Assembly (NCBI RefSeq): GCF_001422045.1
Contig: NZ_LMLW01000007.1
Location: 310,001-374,000 of the forward strand
DNA from: Sphingomonas sp. Leaf242
Lineage (GTDB): Bacteria; Pseudomonadota; Alphaproteobacteria; Sphingomonadales; Sphingomonadaceae
Reading direction: 5' to 3'
Length of the DNA: 64,000 nucleotides
Part shown: positions 1-6,688 of the stretch, piece after piece
Numbering within the stretch: position 1 is the stretch's first letter
Layout of the letters: every line of letters begins with the position of its first letter
The notes under the pieces: model-generated
The model's input: only the letters and a program-made list of their open reading frames with translations
Told to the model about the DNA's origin: nothing
The model's database searches: none
Position numbers and translations under genes: made by a program

Positions 1-1
1 G

Positions 2-646
2 TACGGATCCTACCACCGAAGCCACCGCGCGCACCATGCCGCCGCGGTCATCACCGATCCGTCGCACGATCCGGAATCGCGGTATCGCGCGCGCGACAAC
101 GGTCTGGCGGCGTTGCTCGGCCTGCTGCAATCGACGCTGGCGGGGCAGATGATCTTCGGGCCGCCGATCTCGGTCGTACGGTTCCTGTTTGGAGAGGTCC
201 GGCGGGTGGTCCACGAACCGGTGCTGGTGCTGCGGGACTGGGTACCGCATCTGGCTGCCGTCGCAATTCTTATCGCGTGGCTCGATCATGTCGGGCTGGG
301 GCTCGGGCGCTACATTCTGACCTTCGTCTATCCTGGAATGGCGTTGACGATGCTGCGGTCCTACGCCGAGCATCGCGCCGATCTGGCTAGCCCCGGCCGT
401 GCCGCGAGCGTCGAACGCGGCAGTGCGCTGGGGCTACTGTTCCTCAACAACAACCTCCATGCCGCGCACCATGAATCGCCGTCGCTCGCCTGGTATCGGT
501 TGCCGGAGTATCATGCGCGCAACCGGGCGCGGTTCGTCGATCTCGGGGCACCGATCTACCGCGGGTATGGCGAGATCCTCCGCCGGTTCGCGCTGCGGTC
601 GCATGACGACATGGTCCATCCGCGGCATAGGGGCACCCCGTCTTGA
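2..646 (+). CDS. Fatty acid desaturase-type membrane diiron protein (5' end outside the window)
   Basis: The frame is open from base 2, so the N-terminus lies upstream and 214 residues are visible. Two histidine boxes typical of membrane fatty acid desaturases are seen: YHRSHRAHH at the very start of the fragment and NNLHAAHH near the C-terminal end. Hydrophobic stretches lie between them (around LLGLLQ and HLAAVAILIAWL). The family uses a diiron centre held by these histidines to insert a double bond or hydroxyl group, at the cytoplasmic face of the inner membrane. The true substrate need not be a fatty acid; members also act on carotenoids and small specialised metabolites. Its stop overlaps the TTG start of the next gene, so it is translationally coupled to a PhnD-like protein, serine acetyltransferase, amidotransferase-like hydrolase and TBDR. 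That company argues against a simple membrane-lipid role. Confidence 0.82.
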   Translation, partial: YGSYHRSHRAHHAAAVITDPSHDPESRYRARDNGLAALLGLLQSTLAGQMIFGPPISVVRFLFGEVRRVVHEPVLVLRDWVPHLAAVAILIAWLDHVGLGLGRYILTFVYPGMALTMLRSYAEHRADLASPGRAASVERGSALGLLFLNNNLHAAHHESPSLAWYRLPEYHARNRARFVDLGAPIYRGYGEILRRFALRSHDDMVHPRHRGTPS

Positions 647-1455
647 CGAGGCACTGCGCATCGCTCGGCATGTACGATCATCCGGCGCAGCGGTCGGCGA
701 ACGATCGGATCTGGGCGGCAATGGCGGGGATCCTGCGGTCGGAGAGCGTTGCCGACGTACCGGATACGCTTGATCGGTCGCGCGACGTCCATGCGCTGTG
801 GCGAGACCCTTCGCTTCTGTTCGGGCAGGCCTGCGGATACCCGCTGATCGCCGATTCGTCGCTGGCGCTCCGCGTGCTGGCGCTGCCGGTGTACGCTACA
901 CCGGGTTGCGTCGGCGCGACCCATACGAGCGTGATCGTGGCGCGGGTTGATGATGTCGGGACGTCACTCGACCGGTTCCGTCAGGGCTGCGCGGCGATCA
1001 ACGACCGACGGTCGAACACGGGGGCGAACCTGTTGCGGGCGACGATCGCACCGGTCGCGGGGGAGGGGGCGTTCTTCTCCAGCGTGATCGAAACGGGATC
1101 GCACCGTGCCAGCATGATCGCGGTCGGCGCAGGCCAAGCGGATATCGCTGCGATAGATTGCGTGACCTACGCGGCGCTCGCACGCTTCGAACCGGCGGTG
1201 ACCGCGGCGTTGCGGATCGTCGCGCACAGCCCGGCGTCGCCGACGCTCCCGTTCGTGACCGCCGCTTCGACAAGCGCGGCTACCGTAACGGCGCTTAGGA
1301 TGGCGCTTGATCGGGTCATGGTCGATCCCGATCTCGCTGAGGATCGCGCGAACCTGTTCCTGACCGGTGCGATAGCGGCGGACCGTGCCGCGCTCGCGCC
1401 GATCGCTGCGCTCGAAGCCACGGCAATCCACGCCGGTTATGCCGAACTGAGATGA
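643..1455 (+). CDS. PhnD-like (type 2 periplasmic binding fold) protein without signal peptide
   Basis: The product (270 aa) resembles phosphate/phosphonate-type substrate-binding proteins of the PhnD/SsuA/transferrin fold. The opening ASLGMYDHP and a lobe with FGQACGYPL match a subgroup I recall beginning near ASLPMYD. I see no signal peptide, no lipobox and no membrane segment, and no ABC permease or ATPase is nearby, so it is probably cytoplasmic and not a classical transporter subunit. The TTG at 643 overlaps the TGA of the desaturase, suggesting coupling; an ATG at 670 is the alternative but would cut into the conserved opening. The serine acetyltransferase starts 15 bases downstream. 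The ligand is unknown; proteins of this fold can also be enzymes of small-molecule metabolism (the THI5/ThiY fold relatives are an example). Confidence 0.75.
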   Translation: MTRHCASLGMYDHPAQRSANDRIWAAMAGILRSESVADVPDTLDRSRDVHALWRDPSLLFGQACGYPLIADSSLALRVLALPVYATPGCVGATHTSVIVARVDDVGTSLDRFRQGCAAINDRRSNTGANLLRATIAPVAGEGAFFSSVIETGSHRASMIAVGAGQADIAAIDCVTYAALARFEPAVTAALRIVAHSPASPTLPFVTAASTSAATVTALRMALDRVMVDPDLAEDRANLFLTGAIAADRAALAPIAALEATAIHAGYAELR

Positions 1456-1470
1456 CATGAGGATCCGATC

Positions 1471-2418
1471 ATGATGCACGTCCCCGACACCCTCGATCTC
1501 GCATCGACGATCGCTGAACTGCGCGCGGCGCGCACCGCGTGGCGTCACGATGCGGATGGCCGCCACACGGTCGCACGGTTTCCGTCGCGCGATGCGGTCT
1601 CGGCGGCGATGGACGATCTGGTCGCGGCGCTGTTCCCCGGGCGGCTCGGCGCGTTCGCCGGCCCGGCGGACCTCGAGGATGCGTTCGTCGAGGCACGGCT
1701 TCGGGCGGCGCTGGCAGAATTCCGGCGGCAGATCGAACGCGAGTTCGGCTATTGGCAGGAAGAGTCGGTGTTGGCGTTCGATGCGAGCCAGGCGGCGATG
1801 ATCGTCGATCTCTTCGCCGCCGACCTCGGACCGATCCGCGAACTGGTCGACGATGACGTCCGCGCGGCGTTCCTCGGCGACCCCGCGGCCCGCAGCGCCG
1901 ACGAGATCCTGGTCTGCTATCCCGGCATCACTGCGATGCTGTACCATCGGATCGCGCATGCACTGTATGGTCTCGGCGCACCGATCGTCGCGCGGATCGT
2001 GTCCGAACTGGCGAACGGCCGTACCGGTATCGACATCCATCCGGGCGCGACGATCGGCCGACGGTTCTTCATCGATCACGGCACCGGCGTCGTGATCGGC
2101 GAGACCGCGATAATCGGCGATCGTGTGCAGCTCTATCAGCATGTGACTCTCGGCGCACGCAGCCCGCTCGGCGTCACCGAGGTCTCGCCGCGCGAACGGC
2201 TTGCCCGTCATCCGATCGTCGAGGACGACGTGGTGATCTATGCGGGCGCGACGATCCTCGGGCGCGTGACGATCGGGCAGGGGGCGACAATCGGCGGCAA
2301 TGTCTGGCTGCTGGAGGATGTCCCCGCAGGCAGCGTCGTCGCCCAGCCCACCGCGGTGATCTTGGCGGGCGAGGCCGCGGACCATCTGCACGAGACGCTG
2401 CGGGGGCGCGCCGCATGA
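1471..2418 (+). CDS. Serine O-acetyltransferase (CysE/EpsC/SrpH type)
   Basis: The product (315 aa) has an N-terminal helical domain followed, from about residue 185, by a left-handed beta-helix of hexapeptide repeats (GIDIHPGATIG, IDHGTGVVIGET, VVIYAGATILG, VTIGQGATIGGN). The histidines in DIHPGA and in YQHVTLGA fit the catalytic positions of serine acetyltransferases, which make O-acetylserine from serine and acetyl-CoA, the activated precursor of cysteine. The long N-terminal part resembles the SrpH/EpsC branch more than enteric CysE. A GAGG motif lies upstream of ATG 1471. No O-acetylserine sulfhydrylase is adjacent, so O-acetylserine or another acylated amino acid may feed a dedicated pathway encoded by this cluster. 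The stop overlaps the next start by four bases (ATGA). Confidence 0.88.
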   Translation: MMHVPDTLDLASTIAELRAARTAWRHDADGRHTVARFPSRDAVSAAMDDLVAALFPGRLGAFAGPADLEDAFVEARLRAALAEFRRQIEREFGYWQEESVLAFDASQAAMIVDLFAADLGPIRELVDDDVRAAFLGDPAARSADEILVCYPGITAMLYHRIAHALYGLGAPIVARIVSELANGRTGIDIHPGATIGRRFFIDHGTGVVIGETAIIGDRVQLYQHVTLGARSPLGVTEVSPRERLARHPIVEDDVVIYAGATILGRVTIGQGATIGGNVWLLEDVPAGSVVAQPTAVILAGEAADHLHETLRGRAA

Positions 2419-3185
2419 GCCGCTTTGCCTGTTGCCGCGAGATCGATGGCCCGCCGAAACCGGTGATCGGCGTGTTGTGCTGCAACGAGATCGCCAGCCG
2501 GCCGATCCAGGCGGTCGCCACGCGGTTCGTCGAGCCGCTGGTGCGCTATGCGGGTGCGACCGTCCTGCTGGTGCCCGCGGTGGCGGATGCGATGGATACG
2601 CGGTCGCTTGCCGGGCGGCTCGACGGGCTGTTGCTGACGGGATCGCGGTCGAACGTGGCTGGCGGGCGCTACGGCAACACGGATGCATCCGACGACGCGC
2701 TCGATCTCGACCGCGATGCCGTTGCGCTGGAGCTGGCGGGGCGGATGATCGAGGCGGGTCGGCCGGTGTTCGGGATCTGCCGGGGCTTGCAGGAACTGAA
2801 CGTGCTGTTCGGGGGCACGCTGACCGACACGCTCGACGAGGGGCATCATCGCTCGACCGACGACGCCACCGCGTATGAAACGCTGTTCGATCACGTGCAC
2901 GACGTCACGCTGAGCGCTGGCGGGCTGTTGGCCTCCGCGATCGCGCAACCGAGCATCTCGGTCACGTCCGTGCATCGCCAGGGCATCGATCGGCTTGGCG
3001 AGGGCCTTACCGTCGAGGCACATGCGGTATCCGACGGATTGGTCGAGGCGTTCTCCGCTCGACCGTGCGGGGGGGATGTGTTGGCGGTGCAATGGCATCC
3101 AGAGTGGGACGTTGCGGCTAGTGCATCCGGTCAGGCGTTCTTTACACTTATCGGACAGGCGCTCGGCGCCTATCGCGACCGCTGA
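2415..3185 (+). CDS. Gamma-glutamyl-gamma-aminobutyrate hydrolase-like class I amidotransferase (peptidase C26)
   Basis: The product (256 aa) is a single class I glutamine-amidotransferase-fold domain. The nucleophile elbow GICRGLQ (Cys near residue 120) and the C-terminal VQWHPEWD supply the Cys-His-Glu triad of PuuD/peptidase C26 enzymes, which hydrolyse gamma-glutamyl amide bonds. No signal peptide is seen, so it acts in the cytoplasm. It overlaps the acetyltransferase by four bases and precedes the TBDR by 66 bases. No polyamine catabolic gene (puuA, puuB, puuC) is present. A role in removing a gamma-glutamyl group from an intermediate of the local pathway is more likely than putrescine breakdown, but this is inference. 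Confidence 0.85.
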   Translation: MSRFACCREIDGPPKPVIGVLCCNEIASRPIQAVATRFVEPLVRYAGATVLLVPAVADAMDTRSLAGRLDGLLLTGSRSNVAGGRYGNTDASDDALDLDRDAVALELAGRMIEAGRPVFGICRGLQELNVLFGGTLTDTLDEGHHRSTDDATAYETLFDHVHDVTLSAGGLLASAIAQPSISVTSVHRQGIDRLGEGLTVEAHAVSDGLVEAFSARPCGGDVLAVQWHPEWDVAASASGQAFFTLIGQALGAYRDR

Positions 3186-3251
3186 AGGCGGCGAAAAATC
3201 ATCAAACGCATCGAGATCGTCGCAGAACGATCGCTCAACAGGGACACTATC

Positions 3252-5669
3252 ATGACTGCTTATCGTACCGCGCTGGCGCTCACCGCCTCGGCTTTCGCCT
3301 TCGCCATCGCGCACCCGGCGTTTGCGCAGGACGCGCCCCCCCCGGCCGCAGCGGCGCTGCCCGATACGCAGGACGACATCATCGTCACGGGCACGCGCGC
3401 GGTCGGCCGGTCGCGGCTGGATAGCGCGTCGCCGGTCGACGTGCTGAGTTCGGCGGCGCTCCAGCGGCAGGGAACGACCGAGCTCGGTGCGGCGCTGTCG
3501 GCGATCGCGCCGTCGATCGACTTTCCACGGCCGTCCGCGGTCGACGGCACCGACGCGATCCGCCCTGCGACGTTGCGCGGTCTGTCGCCCGACCAGACGC
3601 TGGTGCTGATCAACGGCGTGCGCGGGCATACCGCGGCGCTGCTCAACGTCGGCGGCTCGGTCGGACGCGGGTCCGCCGCGGTGGATCTGAATACGATCCC
3701 GACCGTCGCGCTCGACCGGATCGAAGTGCTGCGCGACGGCGCATCGGCGCAATATGGCTCCGACGCGATCGCCGGCGTGGTCAACCTGCGGCTGCGCGAG
3801 GCTCGCTCGGGTGGCGGCGCGACCGTCAACTACGGCTTTTACAACACCGATATCGATACCGCGCGCGGCAGCCGCAACACCAACGGCGAGCATGCCGTCA
3901 CGGTATCGGGCTGGCAGGGCATCGGCTTCGGTGGGGACGGGTTCCTGACCGTGTCGGGCGAGTATCTCGATCGTCAGGCGACCAACCGCGCCGACTTCGA
4001 CCCCCGCGTCACCCCGACCCGCGTCACCGGCCGGTTCGGCGATCCGCAGGTCGAACAATACAGCATATTCGCCAATGCCGGCACGACGCTGACGGGCACG
4101 TGGAAGCTGTATGGCTGGCTCGGCTATCAGGAACGCGACACGCGCAGCGCCGCCTTCCCGCGGCTCGACAACGCGACCACCCAGCTGGCCGGGTATACCG
4201 GCGGGTTCCTTCCGCTGATCAACACCAAGTCGCGCGATCTCAATTCGGCGGTCGGCATCAAGGGCGAGGTCGCCGACTGGACCGTCGACCTGAACGTCAG
4301 CTACGGCCGCAACAAGATCGGCTTCCGCACGCTCAATTCCGCCAACTACGCGTACGGCGCGGCGACGCCCAAGGACTTCTCCGATGGTGCGCTGATCTAC
4401 GACCAGCTCGTCGCTGGGCTCGACGTCAGCCGCAAGCTCGACGTGTTGCAGGGCCTGAACGTCGCGTTCGGTGTCGAAGGACGCCGCGAGGGGTTCGAGA
4501 TCCAGGCGGGCGAACTCGCCTCCTATGGCTATCCGACCAGCGGCGCGGTCGCGGGCGCTTCGCCGGGCGCGCAGGGGTTCGGCGGCTTCGCGCCGGCCAA
4601 CGAAGTCGATCGCCATCGTCGCAACGGCAGCGTCTACCTCGATCTCGAGGCGCAGGTGACCGACAAGCTGCTGATCGGCCTGGCGGGGCGCGGCGAGGAT
4701 TATTCCGATTTCGGCAAGACCGGCACCGGCAAGATCTCCGCGCGCTATGATTTCGCACCGTGGTTCGCATTGCGCGGTACCGCCTCGACCGGGTTCCGCG
4801 CGCCCGCGCTCCAACAGCAGTATTTCACCTCGATCGCGACCGTCATCCAGAACGGCGTGCCGATCCAGACCGGCACCTTCCCGTCGGTCAGCCCCGTCGC
4901 GACGCGGTTGGGCGGCCTGCCGCTCGAGCCCGAGAAGTCGACCAATCTGTCGTTCGGCACGGTGGTGCGGTTCGGTCGGTTCGACCTGACCGTCGATGCG
5001 TACCGGATCCACATCCGCAACCAGATCGGGCTGTCGGAGAACATCACGACATCGACCAGCCAGTCGGCTGCGGTCAACGCGCAGATCGCCAGCCTGCTCG
5101 CCGGATCGGGGGCGACCGCGGCGCGGTTCTTCATCAACGGCCTCGCCTCGACCACCAAGGGTATCGACGCGGTCGCGCATTACCGGATGCCGACCGATGC
5201 GGCCGGGACCTTCGACCTGACGATCGCGGGCAACATCAACGACAGCGACGTGACGCGCGTGCCGACCTCGACCTCGACGCTGAACCCCGCGCCGACGCTG
5301 TTCGCGCGCAGCCGCGTACTGACGCTGGAGGACGGCACGCCGGGCGCGAAGGTGACCGGATCGGTCGACTGGTCGCTCGATCGGCTCGGGGCGCTGGCGC
5401 GCGTCACCTATTATGGCGACGTCAACCAGCCGGGCACCACGCCTGCTGCCGACGTTCATAGCGGCAAGCACGTCATCACCGATGTCGAGCTGCGCTATCA
5501 GGCGACCAAGGGGGCGCAGCTTGGACTGGGGGTGAGCAACCTGTTCGACGTGTATCCGGATGCGACGATCCCGGCGAACAACACGACCGGGGTGATCGGC
5601 TTCCCGTATTATTCGCCTTTCGGGTTCAACGGGCGGTACCTGTACGCGCGGGCTGGGCTTAGCTGGTAG
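3252..5669 (+). CDS. TonB-dependent outer membrane receptor
   Basis: The product (805 aa) has a signal peptide ending near AFAQ (about residue 26), then DIIVTGTR and a plug domain whose hallmarks are ATLRGLSPDQTLVLING and VLRDGASAQYGSDAIAG. The C-terminal barrel ends in an aromatic residue (LSW), as outer membrane proteins do. The plug is clearly similar to that of the TBDR at 6689-9346, so the two are paralogues. An AGGGAC ribosome-binding motif precedes the ATG. It is last in the desaturase/PhnD-like/acetyltransferase/hydrolase cluster and probably imports that pathway's substrate or a secreted product of it. Nothing in the sequence fixes the ligand. Confidence 0.93.
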   Translation: MTAYRTALALTASAFAFAIAHPAFAQDAPPPAAAALPDTQDDIIVTGTRAVGRSRLDSASPVDVLSSAALQRQGTTELGAALSAIAPSIDFPRPSAVDGTDAIRPATLRGLSPDQTLVLINGVRGHTAALLNVGGSVGRGSAAVDLNTIPTVALDRIEVLRDGASAQYGSDAIAGVVNLRLREARSGGGATVNYGFYNTDIDTARGSRNTNGEHAVTVSGWQGIGFGGDGFLTVSGEYLDRQATNRADFDPRVTPTRVTGRFGDPQVEQYSIFANAGTTLTGTWKLYGWLGYQERDTRSAAFPRLDNATTQLAGYTGGFLPLINTKSRDLNSAVGIKGEVADWTVDLNVSYGRNKIGFRTLNSANYAYGAATPKDFSDGALIYDQLVAGLDVSRKLDVLQGLNVAFGVEGRREGFEIQAGELASYGYPTSGAVAGASPGAQGFGGFAPANEVDRHRRNGSVYLDLEAQVTDKLLIGLAGRGEDYSDFGKTGTGKISARYDFAPWFALRGTASTGFRAPALQQQYFTSIATVIQNGVPIQTGTFPSVSPVATRLGGLPLEPEKSTNLSFGTVVRFGRFDLTVDAYRIHIRNQIGLSENITTSTSQSAAVNAQIASLLAGSGATAARFFINGLASTTKGIDAVAHYRMPTDAAGTFDLTIAGNINDSDVTRVPTSTSTLNPAPTLFARSRVLTLEDGTPGAKVTGSVDWSLDRLGALARVTYYGDVNQPGTTPAADVHSGKHVITDVELRYQATKGAQLGLGVSNLFDVYPDATIPANNTTGVIGFPYYSPFGFNGRYLYARAGLSW

Positions 5670-5727
5670 GCGAGCTGGGCGTTGATCGATGCTCTGAGGA
5701 GGATCGACCTTGGCGTGCTGAGGACTT

Positions 5728-5843
5728 TTCTCCCCTCCCTGGAAGGGAGGGGGCGGGGGTGGGTTGGGTTCCGTATCACGGAACGTCGGCGACACGAGCG
5801 GGCCTACCCACCCCCAACCCCTCCCTTTCAGGGAGGGGGGAAG
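5728..5843. repeat. GC-rich intergenic inverted repeat (REP-like)
   Basis: A left arm of the form TCCCCTCCCT, GGAAGGGAGGGG, GGGGGTGGGT is mirrored by a right arm of the form ACCCACCCCC, AACCCCTCCCTTTCAGGGAGGGG. Each arm carries its own short CCCTCCCT/AGGGAGGG hairpin. A third perfect palindrome, GTTCCGTATCACGGAAC (5768-5784), sits in the middle. I recognise this style of element as dispersed between genes in sphingomonad genomes. It lies between the convergent ends of the TBDR (stop 5669) and the nitroreductase (minus, stop 5886), where it may also work as a bidirectional terminator. Confidence 0.8.
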
Positions 5844-5885
5844 ATCAGTCGTTCCCCTGAGCGGCCGGGCGAATACGATCCGCCG

Positions 5886-6563
5886 CTAGTCGTCGAAGCC
5901 GATGAACATCGCGGCCTCGGCGACTGGGCGTCGCTCGGACACGACCGCGTTGGCGGGAAAATCCTCGTCGGGCCAACCCAGTGCGATACTTTTCATGATC
6001 ACCTGATCATCGGGGATCCGCGCGTGTTCGCGGACGACGGGGGATTGCATGATCCCCTGGCTGTTGATCACCGTCCCGAGCCCGCGCGACCATGCCGCGT
6101 TGACGAGCGCGGTGGCCACCGCGCCGCAGTCGAACGCGGTGTCGTCGCTGCCTGCAAGGTCGCGGTCGTAGGTGATGATGACGCAGACCGGCGCGTCGAA
6201 CTGGCGGAAGCCGCGCATCACCCAGTCCTGGCGGGCGTCCTTGTCGTCGCGGGCGATGCCCATCGCCGCGAAGAGTTGTTTGGCCACGCCGACCTGCCGC
6301 TCGCGGTGCGCGCCAGCAAAGGCCTCGCCGGTGCGAAATTCGCGCGACTGCGGGATGCCCGCCGCCATCCGCTGCGTGTTGCCCGCGCGGATCGCGTCGA
6401 GCGCGGCGCCGCCGACGACGTGAAAATGATAGGGCTGGGTGTTCATCGACGACGGTGCGCGCATCGCCAGCGTGAGGACTTCCTCGATCAGCGTGCGCGG
6501 CACCGGCTTGGGCAGATAGCCGCGAATGCTACGCCGGCCGATGATCACGTCGTCATAGTGCAT
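5886..6563 (-). CDS. Nitroreductase family FMN-dependent oxidoreductase
   Basis: The product (225 aa) is one nitroreductase-fold domain. It begins with the family pattern RRSIRGYLPKPVP and APSSMNTQPYHFHVV, which bind the FMN phosphate and ring, and ends with the usual IALGWPDEDFPAN segment. Such enzymes reduce nitroaromatics, quinones or flavins with NAD(P)H in the cytoplasm; the physiological substrate is rarely known. The start is ATG at 6563; the next upstream gene on the same strand begins at 9346. The gap of 125 bases to the TBDR holds a terminator-like hairpin (6660-6683), so it is probably transcribed separately from that TBDR. Confidence 0.9.
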   Translation of the reverse strand: MHYDDVIIGRRSIRGYLPKPVPRTLIEEVLTLAMRAPSSMNTQPYHFHVVGGAALDAIRAGNTQRMAAGIPQSREFRTGEAFAGAHRERQVGVAKQLFAAMGIARDDKDARQDWVMRGFRQFDAPVCVIITYDRDLAGSDDTAFDCGAVATALVNAAWSRGLGTVINSQGIMQSPVVREHARIPDDQVIMKSIALGWPDEDFPANAVVSERRPVAEAAMFIGFDD

Positions 6564-6659
6564 GCAGGGCCCCGGTCACAGTGATTGTCCGTACTGGATA
6601 CAGACTTCTCCGATGACGAAAACCCTGGCGATCGCTCTGCTGTGGGCGATCCGCGAGTA

Positions 6660-6683
6660 TCGGGGACGCCGAAGCGCCCCCGA
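6660..6683 (-). terminator. UUCG-capped hairpin behind the minus-strand TBDR
   Basis: On the minus strand the sequence folds into a 10-bp stem (TCGGGGGCGC with GCGTCCCCGA, one G-T wobble) closed by a TTCG tetraloop. It begins five bases after the TBDR stop codon. No T-run follows, so it would terminate weakly on its own or protect the mRNA 3' end. Confidence 0.7.
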
Positions 6684-6688
6684 CGATC

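Noticed and set aside
2238..5795. Open frame of about 1185 codons on the minus strand
   Set aside because: It lies opposite the acetyltransferase, hydrolase and TBDR genes, has Arg/Asp-rich low-complexity sequence and no domain. Such antisense frames follow from strong G/C preference at third codon positions. The same applies to the minus frames at 39233-43126 and 55342-59346 and to the plus frame at 45604-47961.
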